NCBI RefSeq assembly: GCF_030717845.1 | Contig: NZ_JAUZVZ010000009.1 | Span: 1 to 64,000, forward strand | Length of the DNA stretch: 64,000 nucleotides | From: Alkalimonas collagenimarina | GTDB taxonomy: Bacteria; Pseudomonadota; Gammaproteobacteria; Enterobacterales; Alteromonadaceae | Reading direction: 5' to 3' | Shown: one piece after another, positions 7,845 through 18,701 of the stretch | Numbering within the stretch: the stretch's first letter is position 1 | How the letters are laid out: every line of letters begins with the position of its first letter | Notes under the pieces: model-generated | Database searches by the model: none | What the model was told of the DNA's origin: nothing | Seen by the model: only the letters and a program-made list of their open reading frames with translations | Program-made: the position numbers and the translations under genes

Positions 7845-9566
7845 ATGGAAACCACCTTACGCCAACGCGATGTTCCCGATGCGCAATTGCCTGCAGCGAT
7901 ACACCCAGTGTTGCAGCGTTTGTATGCCAGTCGGGGCATTCAGTCTGAACTGCAATTAGCCCGTTCTGCAGCGCATTTATTGCCTTGGCAGCAATTGAAA
8001 GGGATCGACAGCGCTGCTGAGTTGTTGGTGACTGCGTTGCATGAGCAGCAACATATTGTCATCGTAGGTGATTTTGATGCGGATGGTGCGACCAGCACCG
8101 CCGTATTGATGGCTGGCCTGAGAGCCTTTGGTTTTAAGCATCTGGAGTATTTGGTGCCGAACCGTTTTGAATACGGCTATGGCCTGACTCCGGAAATCGC
8201 CGAATTGGCGGTGGCGCAAGGCGCTGAGTTGATCATTACTGTCGACAACGGCATTTCTGCCATTGAAGGCGTTGCTTTTGCTAAAGCGGCGGGTGTACGG
8301 GTATTGGTGACTGACCACCATCTGGCTGGTAATGAGTTGCCTGCCGCCGATGCCATTGTCAACCCAAATCAACCTGGGTGTCCTTTCCCTAGTAAGGCGT
8401 TAGCGGGTGTGGGCGTAGCGTTTTATTTGCTATTGGCGCTTCGAGCCTACCTGCGCGAACAAGAGTATTTTACCCAGCAAGATCGAGCCATGCCTAATTT
8501 GGCTGAGTTGTTGGATTTAGTGGCACTCGGCACCGTTGCCGATGTGGTGCCCCTCGATAGCAATAATCGTATCTTGGTGCATCAGGGCTTGCAGCGGATC
8601 CGCAGTGGCAAGTGCCGGCCGGGTATTCAGGCTTTAATTGATGTAGCCAACCGCTCTGCCAGCCGGTTAACCGCAAGTGACTTTGGCTTTGCTTTGGCGC
8701 CGCGCTTAAATGCGGCCGGCCGGCTGGATGATATGGCGCTGGGGATCAGCTGTTTGTTGGCCACAGATTTATCTTTTGGACGGGAAATCGCTGCTCGGTT
8801 GGATGAACTTAATGTCGAGCGTCGTGCTATAGAGCAGAGTATGCAGGTTGAAGCACAGCGGTTTTTGCGGGATTTAAGCTTAGACCCTGCAGAGTTGCCT
8901 AGTTGTTTATGCTTGTATCAGGCGGATTGGCACCAAGGGGTGATCGGTATTTTGGCAGGTCGGCTAAAAGAACAGTTTCACCGGCCTGTTATTGTATTTG
9001 CTCAGGGGGATGCTGGTGAGCTAAAAGGCTCAGCGCGTTCGATCCCTGGTTTGCATATTCGAGATTTGCTGGAAGAAATTTCCAGCCAGTACCCCGGCTT
9101 AGTCAAAAAGTTCGGTGGCCATGCCATGGCTGCGGGATTAACCATTGATGAAGACCGGCTGGATACCTTTCAACTGGCATTGGATTTTATCGCAAAGCGC
9201 CGAATCAGCGCCGATTTACTGATGGCCGAGCTTCTGACCGATGGTGAGTTGCCGGCGGATTGCTTTGCTTTGGAGTTTGCTGAATTACTACAGCAATCAG
9301 GGCCTTGGGGGCAGGCTTTCCCTGAGCCAGTGTTTGAAGGCGAGTTTAAGTTAGTGCAACAAAAAATGCTGGCCGATAAACATTTAAAATTGATGCTGCA
9401 ACACCCCAATGGTCAGTTGTTTGATGCGATTTGGTTTAATGCCGATCGCAAAAGCTGGCCGGATGTTAACATTCAGCAGGTCAAGCTGGCGTATCAGCTG
9501 GATATTAATGAATTTCGTCAGCAGCAAAACCTGCAATTATTGGTGCGATACATGGTAGCCGTATAA
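7845..9566 (+). CDS. recJ: single-stranded-DNA-specific exonuclease RecJ
   Basis: 5'-3' single-strand DNA exonuclease acting in RecF recombination, base excision and mismatch repair. The 573-residue protein has the DHH phosphoesterase motifs in order: GDFDADG (75-81), ITVDNG (131-136) and TDHH (156-159), followed by the NPN segment, then DHHA1 and an OB-fold region toward the C-terminus (GGHAMAAGL near 425). The start is four bases after dsbC. Length is close to E. coli RecJ (577). Confidence 0.96.
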   Translation: METTLRQRDVPDAQLPAAIHPVLQRLYASRGIQSELQLARSAAHLLPWQQLKGIDSAAELLVTALHEQQHIVIVGDFDADGATSTAVLMAGLRAFGFKHLEYLVPNRFEYGYGLTPEIAELAVAQGAELIITVDNGISAIEGVAFAKAAGVRVLVTDHHLAGNELPAADAIVNPNQPGCPFPSKALAGVGVAFYLLLALRAYLREQEYFTQQDRAMPNLAELLDLVALGTVADVVPLDSNNRILVHQGLQRIRSGKCRPGIQALIDVANRSASRLTASDFGFALAPRLNAAGRLDDMALGISCLLATDLSFGREIAARLDELNVERRAIEQSMQVEAQRFLRDLSLDPAELPSCLCLYQADWHQGVIGILAGRLKEQFHRPVIVFAQGDAGELKGSARSIPGLHIRDLLEEISSQYPGLVKKFGGHAMAAGLTIDEDRLDTFQLALDFIAKRRISADLLMAELLTDGELPADCFALEFAELLQQSGPWGQAFPEPVFEGEFKLVQQKMLADKHLKLMLQHPNGQLFDAIWFNADRKSWPDVNIQQVKLAYQLDINEFRQQQNLQLLVRYMVAV

Positions 9567-9586
9567 ACGGCGAAAACTACTGCCCC

Positions 9587-9623
9587 TTGGCGTGGAAATT
9601 TGCTACAATCCACGCCAATTTTT
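9587..9623 (+). terminator. hairpin after recJ, possible terminator overlapping a -10 element
   Basis: TTGGCGTGG (9587-9595) and CCACGCCAA (9610-9618) are a perfect nine-base inverted repeat around a 14-base loop, followed by TTTTT. This fits an intrinsic terminator for recJ. The loop contains TACAAT (9604-9609), a good -10 hexamer, but no -35 at normal spacing was seen. The same DNA may serve both to stop recJ and to start prfB. Confidence 0.55.
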
Positions 9624-9649
9624 GATGCAGTGCAAGGTTCGAGTTATCC

Positions 9650-10748
9650 ATGTTTGAAGTCAATCCAGTTCATCAGAGTATTAAAGATGTTACCGAGCGC
9701 ACTGCGGTGCTTCGGGGGTATCTTTGACTACGATACCAAGCAAGAACGGTTAGAAGAAGTTTCCCGCGAATTAGAAGATCCTGCCATCTGGAACACGCCA
9801 GACAAAGCACAAGCTCTCGGTAAAGAGCGCTCAGCTCTGGAGTTGGTGGTTGGTACTATCGACAAGCTGGAGCAAGGGGTCGAAGATGTGGCTGGCTTGG
9901 TTGAGCTCGCGGTCGAAGCGGAAGATGAAGAAACCTTTGATGAGGCGAAAACCGAGCTAAATGGGTTGGTGCAGCAACTGGAAAAACTGGAGTTTCGCCG
10001 CATGTTTTCTGGTTCGCACGATGCGTCCGATTGCTACCTGGATATTCAGTCGGGTTCGGGCGGCACTGAGGCGCAGGATTGGGCCAGCATGTTGATGCGA
10101 ATGTATTTGCGCTGGGGTGAAGATAAAGGCTTTAAACCAGAGCTATACGAAGTGACTGATGGCGATGTCGCTGGCATTAAAGGCTGTACCATCAAGTTTA
10201 GTGGCGAATACGCCTATGGTTGGCTGCGCACCGAAACCGGCGTGCATCGCCTGGTTCGCAAAAGCCCGTTCGATTCCGGTAATCGACGTCATACCTCCTT
10301 TGCTTCGGTGTTTGTGGCGCCAGAAGTCGACGATGATATTGAGATCGAGATCAATCCGGCAGATCTACGGATCGACACCTATCGCGCTTCAGGCGCGGGT
10401 GGTCAACACGTCAACCGAACTGATTCAGCCATTCGTATCACCCATTTACCGACCAATACCGTGGTGCAATGTCAGAATGACCGTTCACAGCATAAAAACC
10501 GAGATAATGCATTTAAGCAATTACGTGCCAAGCTGTATGAGCTGGAGTTGCAAAAGCAAAATGCTGAGAAACAAGCGCTGGAAGATACCAAATCGGATAT
10601 CGGCTGGGGCAGTCAGATCCGTTCTTATGTATTGGATGATTCGCGTATTAAAGACTTGCGCACCGGCATTGAAACCCGCAATACCCAAGCGGTGCTGGAT
10701 GGCAATCTGGACAAATTTATTGAGGCCAGCTTAAAAGCTGGATTGTAA
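9650..10748 (+). CDS. prfB: peptide chain release factor 2 (RF2), programmed +1 frameshift
   Basis: RF2 recognises UGA and UAA stop codons. Translation starts at ATG 9650 and reads 25 codons to an in-frame TGA at 9725-9727. The context is CGGGGG-TAT-CTT-TGA-C: an internal Shine-Dalgarno-like G-run, slippery CTT and a poor TGAC stop. Ribosomes shift +1 past T9725 and continue with GAC at 9726, giving 365 residues, the length of E. coli RF2. This is the well-known autoregulatory frameshift (low RF2 lets the ribosome shift), not a sequence error. The GGQ peptidyl-hydrolysis motif lies in [13 protein letters not shown] and the SPF stop-recognition tripeptide in KSPFDS. lysS follows after 67 bases, as in E. 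coli. Confidence 0.96.
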
Positions 10749-10815
10749 TTGACGACACGGCATGGAGGCCGTGTCACGACAGCAACTAATCAACTTTATC
10801 GCAGGAATACTGAGC

Positions 10816-12333
10816 ATGTCAGAGCAGAATACCCCAGAGCAAGCCGTACCAGACGTCAATAAACTGATCGCTGAGCGAAAAAGTAAGCTGGCCGCCTTGC
10901 GTGAGCAGGGGCAGCCTTTTCCGAACGATTTTCGTCGTGACAGCTTGTCTAGTGATGTGCTGGCAAAATACGATGCGCTGAGTAAAGAAGAGCTGGAAGC
11001 CAAGGCCGTTAAGGTTAGCCTGGCTGGGCGAATGATGACCCGCCGTATCATGGGTAAGGCTAGCTTTGCCACCATCATGGATATGGGCGGTAAAGTGCAG
11101 GTGTATGTAGCACGCGATAGCCTGGCTGAAGGCTTTTACAACGAGCAATTTAAAAAGTGGGATCTGGGTGATATCGTTGGGCTCACGGGGACGTTATTTA
11201 AAACTCAAACGGGCGAGTTGACGGTTTGGGCCAGCGACATTCGCTTGTTGACCAAGGCACTGCGTCCATTGCCAGATAAGTTCCATGGTTTGAGCGATCA
11301 GGAAGCCTGCTATCGTCAGCGTTACCTTGACCTTATTGCCAATGAGCAGTCGCGCAAGACTTTCCTGATCCGCAGCAAAGCGGTGGCTTATATCCGCCAG
11401 TTTTTTGCCACGCGGGATTTTCTCGAGGTGGAAACTCCGATGCTGCAAACCATTCCTGGTGGCGCTTCGGCTCGTCCTTTTATGACGCACCACAATGCGC
11501 TTGACCTGCAAATGTACTTGCGTATTGCGCCTGAGTTGTATTTAAAGCGTCTGGTGGTTGGTGGTTTTGAAAAAGTATTTGAAATCAACCGCAACTTCCG
11601 CAATGAAGGATTATCGACCCGGCATAACCCGGAATTCACCATGCTGGAGTTCTACTGGGCCTATGCCGATTACCGCGACTTGATGGATCTCACTGAAGAG
11701 TTGTTCCGAGGTCTGGCGCTTAGTGTGCTTGGCCAAACTGAGGTACCTTATCAAGGTGAGGTGTACGACTTTGGCCAGCCTTTTGCCCGTTTATCGGTGA
11801 CGGATGCCATTTTAAAGTACAACCCTACGGTGACCGCTGAGCAACTGGCGACCCGGGAAGCAGCGGTTATCGTAGCGAAAGGTTTAGGCATTGAAATCAA
11901 AGACAGCTATGGTCATGGCCGGGTGTTGATTGAAATCTTTGAAGAGACCGCAGAACACCAGTTAAAGCAACCAACCTTTATTACTGAGTATCCGGCTGAA
12001 GTATCACCGCTGGCGCGTCGTAACGATGACAACCCGGAAATCACTGACCGTTTCGAGTTCTTTATCGGTGGTCGTGAGTTAGCCAATGGCTTTAGCGAGC
12101 TGAATGATGCCGAAGATCAGGCTGAGCGTTTTCGTGAACAAGTGAAACAAAAAGATGCCGGTGATGACGAGGCCATGTTTTACGATGATGATTTCGTCAC
12201 TGCCCTTGAGCATGGCTTACCGCCGACGGCAGGGCAGGGTATTGGTATCGATCGCTTGGTGATGTTACTGGCAGATACACCATCGATCCGTGATGTCATC
12301 CTGTTTCCGCATATGCGACCGGAAGGCAAGTAA
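10816..12333 (+). CDS. lysS: lysyl-tRNA synthetase, class II
   Basis: Charges tRNA-Lys. The start at 10816 (MSEQNTPEQ) follows GCAGGA and gives 505 residues, equal to E. coli LysS; an in-frame upstream Met at 10762 lacks family similarity. An N-terminal OB-fold anticodon-binding domain (about 60-165, with [14 protein letters not shown]) precedes the class II catalytic core: motif 2 [17 protein letters not shown] and motif 3 [11 protein letters not shown] near the end. Part of the prfB-lysS pair; a strong terminator follows. Confidence 0.97.
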   Translation: MSEQNTPEQAVPDVNKLIAERKSKLAALREQGQPFPNDFRRDSLSSDVLAKYDALSKEELEAKAVKVSLAGRMMTRRIMGKASFATIMDMGGKVQVYVARDSLAEGFYNEQFKKWDLGDIVGLTGTLFKTQTGELTVWASDIRLLTKALRPLPDKFHGLSDQEACYRQRYLDLIANEQSRKTFLIRSKAVAYIRQFFATRDFLEVETPMLQTIPGGASARPFMTHHNALDLQMYLRIAPELYLKRLVVGGFEKVFEINRNFRNEGLSTRHNPEFTMLEFYWAYADYRDLMDLTEELFRGLALSVLGQTEVPYQGEVYDFGQPFARLSVTDAILKYNPTVTAEQLATREAAVIVAKGLGIEIKDSYGHGRVLIEIFEETAEHQLKQPTFITEYPAEVSPLARRNDDNPEITDRFEFFIGGRELANGFSELNDAEDQAERFREQVKQKDAGDDEAMFYDDDFVTALEHGLPPTAGQGIGIDRLVMLLADTPSIRDVILFPHMRPEGK

Positions 12334-12341
12334 GCACTGAA

Positions 12342-12376
12342 CCTAAAAAAACCAGCAATCAGCTGGTTTTTTTAGG
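12342..12376. terminator. bidirectional terminator between lysS and ispB
   Basis: CCTAAAAAAACCAGC, a five-base loop, then GCTGGTTTTTTTAGG: a long inverted repeat with a T-run on either strand. It lies between the convergent lysS and ispB genes and can end both transcripts. Confidence 0.88.
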
Positions 12377-12396
12377 GGCAATTGATATGGCCTTTT

Positions 12397-13368
12397 TTAG
12401 CTTGAGCGGCCAATCGATAGTTCAGCCAGCTGGTGCAAAGCCTCTTTGTAGGGAGAGTCTGGCAAAATAGCTAACGCTTGCTTGGCTTTATCTGCTTCTT
12501 GTTCTGCTTTATTTCTGCTGTAATCAAAAGCACCAGTTTCATGCATGGCAGCCATAATGGCATCGAGATGTTGCAGACCATTGTTTTCAGTGATGGCTTG
12601 GCGGATTAACGCTTGTTGCTCGTTAGTGCCATGTTTCAGGGCATGGATCAGAGGCAGAGTGGGTTTGCCTTCGGCTAGATCATCGCCAATATTCTTGCCA
12701 AGCTCCGCACTATCCGCCTGATAATCAAGTACATCATCAATTAACTGAAAAGCTGTGCCTAAATGCACGCCATAAGCTTTCATAGCGTCGATTACTTCTA
12801 CGGACTGATCAGCCAGAATAGCAGCCAGTTGAGTCGCTGCTTCAAAGAGTTTGGCTGTTTTGCAGTAGATCACCTGCATATAATTCTCTTCAGAAGTGTC
12901 GGCATCATGCACATTCATCAGCTGGAGTACTTCACCTTCAGCAATTTTGTTGGTGGCATCGGCTAAAATTTCCATTACTTCCATGCGTTCGAGCGACACC
13001 ATCAGCTGAAATGCACGGGTATATAGGAAATCACCAACCAGCACACTGGCCTGGTTGCCAAATACGGCATTGGCTGTTTCTTTACCACGGCGCAAGGTGG
13101 ATTCGTCGACCACATCATCATGCAACAGGGTCGCGGTATGGATAAACTCGATAATGGTGGCCAGGGTAATATGTTGCTGGCCTTGGTAGCCAACCGCTCT
13201 GGCTGCAAGAGTGGTGAGGAGTGGGCGCAGCCGCTTACCACCACTATTGACAATATAGATGCCTAGTTGATTGATTAAAGCAACATCCGATGTCAGCTGT
13301 GAAAATATATGTTGGTTGACTGCAGTCATGTCATCCTGACTTAACTGCCGGATCTGCTCTGGTAACAT
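12397..13368 (-). CDS. ispB: octaprenyl diphosphate synthase IspB
   Basis: Trans-prenyltransferase that builds the C40 side chain of ubiquinone and menaquinone from farnesyl diphosphate and IPP. From Met at 13368 (MLPEQIRQL) the protein is 323 residues and matches E. coli IspB end to end; the longer open frame to 13458 has no family similarity. Both Asp-rich motifs are present: DDVVDE (first, after TATLLH) and DDVLDY (second, after FQLI). It lies divergent from rplU-rpmA, the conserved gammaproteobacterial arrangement. Confidence 0.95.
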   Translation of the reverse strand: MLPEQIRQLSQDDMTAVNQHIFSQLTSDVALINQLGIYIVNSGGKRLRPLLTTLAARAVGYQGQQHITLATIIEFIHTATLLHDDVVDESTLRRGKETANAVFGNQASVLVGDFLYTRAFQLMVSLERMEVMEILADATNKIAEGEVLQLMNVHDADTSEENYMQVIYCKTAKLFEAATQLAAILADQSVEVIDAMKAYGVHLGTAFQLIDDVLDYQADSAELGKNIGDDLAEGKPTLPLIHALKHGTNEQQALIRQAITENNGLQHLDAIMAAMHETGAFDYSRNKAEQEADKAKQALAILPDSPYKEALHQLAELSIGRSS

Positions 13369-13484
13369 CAAAAAGCCATTACGAATAAGGTGGTATGGTG
13401 GCGCAATTCTACACCAAGGTAGGGTGCTTCTAAAAGCAAAACGGGATCCTTTTACCATCGGGTTGATCTTTTTCTAATTTGTAC

Positions 13485-13513
13485 TTGCGGGGCTAGGGGA
13501 AATTGCGTACAAT
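13485..13513 (+). promoter_or_regulatory. sigma70 promoter of rplU-rpmA
   Basis: TTGCGG (13485-13490), exactly 17 bases, TACAAT (13508-13513). It lies 69 bases upstream of rplU, so the message has a leader containing the hairpin annotated next. Confidence 0.75.
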
Positions 13514-13536
13514 TCGCGCCCTGTGAATTGAATTAA

Positions 13537-13563
13537 CACGCCTCTTTATTATGCACAGGCGTG
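13537..13563 (+). promoter_or_regulatory. hairpin in the rplU leader
   Basis: CACGCCT (13537-13543) pairs with AGGCGTG (13557-13563) around a 13-base loop in the 5' leader, ending 18 bases before the rplU ATG. Ribosomal-protein leaders often carry autoregulatory structures. Whether L21 binds this one is not known; only the inverted repeat is seen. Confidence 0.4.
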
Positions 13564-13581
13564 CTTTGTACGGAGTTAATT

Positions 13582-13890
13582 ATGTACGCGGTTTTCCAAA
13601 GTGGTGGTAAACAGCACCGTGTGACTGAAGGTCAGACTCTGCGTCTGGAGAAACTGGATTTAGAAACCGGCGCCACAGTCGAGTTTTTGCCTTTGATGGT
13701 TGCTAATGGTGAAGAAATCAGCATTGGTACCCCAGTAGTCGAAGGTAGCAAAGTGGTTGCGGAAGTGGTCAGTCATGGCCGTCACGATAAAATCAAAATC
13801 GTGAAGTTCCGTCGTCGTAAGCATTCACGTAAGCAGATGGGCCACCGCCAGTGGTTCACTGAAGTGAAAATTACCAGCATCAGCGCGTAA
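13582..13890 (+). CDS. rplU: 50S ribosomal protein L21
   Basis: Large-subunit protein that binds 23S rRNA. The 102-residue product starts [14 protein letters not shown], the conserved L21 N-terminus, after CGGAG; an ATG-less extension upstream is not needed. The basic stretch [19 protein letters not shown] near the C-terminus is the L21 signature. First gene of the rplU-rpmA operon with 17 bases to rpmA. Confidence 0.98.
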   Translation: MYAVFQSGGKQHRVTEGQTLRLEKLDLETGATVEFLPLMVANGEEISIGTPVVEGSKVVAEVVSHGRHDKIKIVKFRRRKHSRKQMGHRQWFTEVKITSISA

Positions 13891-13907
13891 ACGAGGAGTA
13901 CTAAACC

Positions 13908-14165
13908 ATGGCAAGTAAAAAAGGTGTAGGTAGTACCCGTAACGGACGCGACTCAGAAGCGAAACGCCTTGGTGTGAAACGCTTCGGTGGTGAATCTGTA
14001 TTAGCGGGTAACATCATTGTTCGTCAACGTGGAACCAAATTCCACGCAGGTAACAACGTAGGTATGGGTCGTGATCATACTTTGTTTGCCTTGACTGACG
14101 GCAAAGTACAGTTTGAAGTGAAAGGTGAACACAACCGTAAATACATTAGTATTGTCGGCGAGTAA
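13908..14165 (+). CDS. rpmA: 50S ribosomal protein L27
   Basis: Large-subunit protein whose N-terminal tail reaches the peptidyl-transferase centre. The 85-residue protein is nearly identical to E. coli L27 across [20 protein letters not shown] and RGTKFHAG. The tail reads MASKKGVGS where E. coli has MAHKKAGGS. There is no cleavable extension of the Firmicute type. A good ribosome-binding site (CGAGGAG) precedes the ATG. Confidence 0.98.
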   Translation: MASKKGVGSTRNGRDSEAKRLGVKRFGGESVLAGNIIVRQRGTKFHAGNNVGMGRDHTLFALTDGKVQFEVKGEHNRKYISIVGE

Positions 14166-14182
14166 GCTTCAACTCTGTATCA

Positions 14183-14207
14183 AAACCCCGCCTTGTTGCG
14201 GGGTTTT
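14183..14207 (+). terminator. intrinsic terminator after rpmA
   Basis: AACCCCGC, a short loop, GCGGGGTT and a T-run. Perfect eight-base G/C-rich stem directly after rpmA, separating the ribosomal-protein operon from obgE. Confidence 0.9.
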
Positions 14208-14296
14208 TTGTATCTATAGCGTTTCCTCTTCAGCAGTTAGGTACCCTGGCCAGCACTAAGCAGCTGAGCTGACTGCCGTTTCGGGCCGTTTGGGTA

Positions 14297-14302
14297 TATA
14301 CT
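14297..14302 (+). promoter_or_regulatory. possible -10 element for obgE
   Basis: TATACT, a five-of-six match to the -10 consensus, lies 58 bases before the obgE start. No convincing -35 is present at 16-18 bases. Weak call, placed here because the rpmA terminator implies a new promoter. Confidence 0.3.
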
Positions 14303-14311
14303 GAGTCTTAG

Positions 14312-15532
<1,221 letters not shown>

Positions 15533-15544
15533 GGTGGTATTGGC

Positions 15545-16042
15545 ATGAAGATATCTATGATTGCCGCCATGGCGGCCAACCGCGTTATTGGGCTTGATAA
15601 TCAAATGCCTTGGCATCTGCCAGCCGATTTGCAGCATTTTAAACGTCTGACCAGCGGTAAAACGGTATTGATGGGACGCAAAACCTATCAATCGATAGGA
15701 AAAGCCTTACCCAACCGCCGTAATCTGGTGATTAGCCGTCAGCCAGAACCCGAGCAGAGCGATGCTGAATGGTTTGATAGTCTGGACGCTGCTTTAGCTC
15801 AGGTGACGCCAGATGAAGAATTAATGGTGATGGGTGGCGCTGATATTTATCGCCAATGTCTAGCAAAGGCACAGCGTTTGTACCTGACCTTTATTGATGC
15901 CGATGTGGAAGGTGATACCTGGTTTCCTGATTATGAAACTGAAGCCGATTGGCAGTTGGTTGATGAAGCAAAGCACCTACCTGATGAGAAAAATCCATAT
16001 AATTATCGCTTTGTTACATTAGAGCGAGTGGCAAGTCAGTAG
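15545..16042 (+). CDS. folA: dihydrofolate reductase
   Basis: Reduces dihydrofolate with NADPH. The 165-residue chromosomal-type enzyme has the N-terminal motif NQMPWHLPADL with catalytic D28 (E. coli D27), the NADPH-binding GRKTYQSIG and the VMGGADIY segment. It sits directly after obgE. In E. coli folA is next to apaH; here a DUF3718 gene and a chemoreceptor lie between them. Confidence 0.95.
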   Translation: MKISMIAAMAANRVIGLDNQMPWHLPADLQHFKRLTSGKTVLMGRKTYQSIGKALPNRRNLVISRQPEPEQSDAEWFDSLDAALAQVTPDEELMVMGGADIYRQCLAKAQRLYLTFIDADVEGDTWFPDYETEADWQLVDEAKHLPDEKNPYNYRFVTLERVASQ

Positions 16043-16047
16043 ATTAT

Positions 16048-16076
16048 TTGCGCAGGGTGCAACATATTGCTACTAT
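16048..16076 (+). promoter_or_regulatory. sigma70 promoter of the DUF3718 gene
   Basis: TTGCGC (16048-16053), 17-base spacer, TACTAT (16071-16076), 33 bases before the ATG. Good match to consensus spacing. Confidence 0.65.
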
Positions 16077-16109
16077 GATTTAATAGCGTTATTGATTAAG
16101 GAGAAGTAG

Positions 16110-16484
16110 ATGAAGTTGTTACCTTCAATTGTCTGTGGGGCTGTTGTCGCCGGAGCGCTTTTGCTGGCTCCACCAGCTGTTGCAGATCAGCAGTTAGCTG
16201 CTTCCATGTGTGACTACGTTGCTGCCGATGACCGAAATCGTTTTCGTAAAGTATTAAGTGATTACCGTTTACGGTTGCGTAATATTTATGATGGCGTTAT
16301 TTGCAATGGGGAAAGCTTGGTACGCCATGCTTTTCGAAGTGGAGCCAATGATGTTGGTGAGTTTATTATCCGTCAGTTACCAGGCTCACAGTTAGCTGAT
16401 TCGGGTGATGTAGAATGGGCTCAAGCCAATGGTTTTGCAGAGACTGATTTATTTGCTTCATTACAAGATCGCGCTGGTAGCTAG
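16110..16484 (+). CDS. small secreted DUF3718-family protein
   Basis: A 124-residue protein with a clear signal peptide (cleavage likely at AVA-DQ near residue 25) followed by about 98 residues. The pattern CDYVAADDRNRFRK ... LRNIYDGVICNGESLVRHA ... DVGEFIIRQLP is what I recognise as DUF3718, a family of unknown function common in Shewanella and other Alteromonadales. Two mature cysteines (in MCDY and ICNG) probably form a disulfide. It has its own promoter and terminator and an AAGGAG ribosome-binding site, so it is a stand-alone gene. No function is assigned. Confidence 0.8.
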   Translation: MKLLPSIVCGAVVAGALLLAPPAVADQQLAASMCDYVAADDRNRFRKVLSDYRLRLRNIYDGVICNGESLVRHAFRSGANDVGEFIIRQLPGSQLADSGDVEWAQANGFAETDLFASLQDRAGS

Positions 16485-16492
16485 TTTATTTC

Positions 16493-16534
16493 AGACATAA
16501 AAAAATCCGCCAAATGGCGGATTTTTTTATGTCT
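16493..16534. terminator. bidirectional terminator, 19-bp perfect stem
   Basis: An inverted repeat with 19-base arms (16493-16511 and 16516-16534) around the loop AAAT, with a GC core TCCGCC/GGCGGA flanked by A7/T7. It lies between the convergent DUF3718 and chemoreceptor genes and works for both strands. Confidence 0.93.
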
Positions 16535-16555
16535 TTCATGCAGCTGGATGATGCA

Positions 16556-18568
16556 CTACACTTTAAACTGATCGACCGATTGGCGAAGCTCTTCTGCCAA
16601 ACGAGCGACTTCGTGGCTCGAATCGGAGGTTTGCTCTGCGCCAGAAGCTGTTTCTTCTGCGATAGAGACGATGGATTCAAGCAGTTGACTAATATCATTA
16701 GCAACCTGATTCTGTTCTTCAGCGGCATGAGCAATTTGCTCGCTCATATCACGAGCTTGATGGACAGCATGGGTAATAGAATCGAGAGCTTTGTCTTGAA
16801 TATCGGTTTGCGCGACACAGTTCTCGGCTTGTTTCTTACCTTTTTTCATCGCTTCAACCGCATTTTGAGCGCCTTTTTGCAGCACTTCTATCATGGATTG
16901 AATTTCCTGGGTTGAATCTTGCGTTTTACTGGCCAAAGAGCGAACCTCATCGGCAACTACAGCAAAACCCCGGCCTTGCTCACCGGCACGGGCGGCTTCG
17001 ATAGCAGCATTGAGTGCCAACAGGTTGGTTTGCTCGGCAATGCCCCGGATTACATCCAAAATGCTGCCAATAGACGCACTGTCTTGATTTAGCTTATTAA
17101 TGACGATGGATGCTTGTTCAACTTCATTGGACAAGTCGGTAATAATACCTTTATTGGTTTGCGAAATGCCCTTCACACGCTCTGCTTCGCTATCTGCATT
17201 CTTAATCTCAGCCAGTGCATCACCTGCACTTTGCATAACACCCTGTGAGGTGCTGCTCATCTCGGTGGTGGCGGTGGCTGCCTGAGTCACTTGAGATTTC
17301 TGCTCTTTAATAGCACCACTGGTTTGTACGGTGATGGCCGACGTTTGCTCGGAAGCTGCAGCGAGTTGAGTTGAGCGGGAAATAATGCCCTTAATCAGTT
17401 GCTGCAGGCTATCAATAACCTTGTTGCAGTTCCTTGCCAAATCGGCAAATTCATCAGAGCCCGAAGCATCAAGTTTACGCGTTAAATCTCCGGAGGCGAC
17501 CACACCCAAAATTTCATTTACTTTATGCAGTGGCAGCGTAATGCTTCGCACGGTCCAGATGGTGATGATGATAGCGAGTACTATGGAAATAAGCATCACT
17601 ATAAAATTAAAGGTAACAGCATTACTGACATTAGCAGTTGCACCTTGCTGGATCTGATTAGCTGCGCTGCGTGCTTGCTCTAATAAGGCGGCTAACTGAC
17701 TCAGGCCAGCATTGGCAAGTTGCTCTGTTTGCTCGAGCAAACTGGTTGCATCTGCAATAGCCTTCAGATGCTGCTCCTTTAGACGGGTCAGACCATTAGT
17801 ACCAGACAATAACTGCTCGATTTCAGCAACCTTTTCTGCCAGATCGGATACTAGATCCACACTGCCACCCGCTTGCTGCTGAATAGTTGCAAACTGTTCA
17901 GTTAATTCGTTTAACCGGAAGTTTAATTCGTTGCTTACGGTACCTACTGTCGATGCGTTTTCAGTTCGAATAAGATCTAATGCGGTACTTACTAATGTAT
18001 TTACCCCCATTTCAATCTGGGTTGCAGCTTGATATGCCTCAGGAAATCGATTTCGGACATCACGTACATCTGTAAAATCGAGAATATACATTGCTGCATC
18101 ATCAGCTGCCATTTCTAAATCTGACATCTGGCTGTTCAATTGATCACGTAACGTGAGTCGTGTGGTGAGCTCAGAAAAAAGCTGATTGGTGACAGGTAAG
18201 AAATCACCATAGGTTGTGGTGACTTGATTGAACGAGTCACGCAATTGAGGCTCTTGTTGCAAGGCAGCTTGCAATGCTTGAGCTGCCTTATCAAAGGCGT
18301 CTCTTTCTTGACTAAATTGTGTCTGTAAGCTCTGGATTTCGGAGACTTCATTGGCATAGTAAGCTTGCAATGCAATTTTACTCATAATAATGAATTCATT
18401 TTGCAATGCTGCGCTGTTCTCCAGTGCAGGGATGGATACATCATTCACCTGAGTGGTGGAATTGTTGATGCTGTTGAGACTCAGGTATGCAGAAATACCT
18501 AAGATTAAAAGCAACAAAGAAATGATGCCGAAGCCACCAATCACCCTAAGCGCTACCGTTAACTTCAT
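16556..18568 (-). CDS. methyl-accepting chemotaxis protein
   Basis: Membrane chemoreceptor of 670 residues. The start at 18568 (MKLTVALRV) follows CGGGAG. Architecture: TM1 about 7-29; a long all-helical periplasmic sensor of roughly 290 residues (30-318), consistent with an extended helical-bundle type ligand domain; TM2 about 319-340; HAMP; and the cytoplasmic signalling domain with the conserved hairpin tip [19 protein letters not shown] followed by [12 protein letters not shown]. It ends QFKV with no NWETF-type CheR/CheB tether. The ligand cannot be read from the sequence. It lies alone between two operons. Confidence 0.93.
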   Translation of the reverse strand: MKLTVALRVIGGFGIISLLLLILGISAYLSLNSINNSTTQVNDVSIPALENSAALQNEFIIMSKIALQAYYANEVSEIQSLQTQFSQERDAFDKAAQALQAALQQEPQLRDSFNQVTTTYGDFLPVTNQLFSELTTRLTLRDQLNSQMSDLEMAADDAAMYILDFTDVRDVRNRFPEAYQAATQIEMGVNTLVSTALDLIRTENASTVGTVSNELNFRLNELTEQFATIQQQAGGSVDLVSDLAEKVAEIEQLLSGTNGLTRLKEQHLKAIADATSLLEQTEQLANAGLSQLAALLEQARSAANQIQQGATANVSNAVTFNFIVMLISIVLAIIITIWTVRSITLPLHKVNEILGVVASGDLTRKLDASGSDEFADLARNCNKVIDSLQQLIKGIISRSTQLAAASEQTSAITVQTSGAIKEQKSQVTQAATATTEMSSTSQGVMQSAGDALAEIKNADSEAERVKGISQTNKGIITDLSNEVEQASIVINKLNQDSASIGSILDVIRGIAEQTNLLALNAAIEAARAGEQGRGFAVVADEVRSLASKTQDSTQEIQSMIEVLQKGAQNAVEAMKKGKKQAENCVAQTDIQDKALDSITHAVHQARDMSEQIAHAAEEQNQVANDISQLLESIVSIAEETASGAEQTSDSSHEVARLAEELRQSVDQFKV

Positions 18569-18701
18569 AAAGACTCCCGATGGACTGGTCAAGAAGGTAT
18601 ATATAAATAGTGAGTTGAATCAACTACTAGTGTAGCCAAATTCATGCTAAATACCAACGCGTAATAGGACATGACCATGGTTTATCGCTTAATCTTGGCC
18701 A

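Noticed and set aside
9600-9725. prfB start at 9600 in the downstream frame
   Set aside because: The true start is ATG 9650 in the other frame followed by the programmed +1 shift; the 9600 N-terminus does not resemble RF2.
10159-10734. 191-residue plus-strand open frame inside prfB
   Set aside because: Shadow frame of prfB with no start signal and no recognisable domain.
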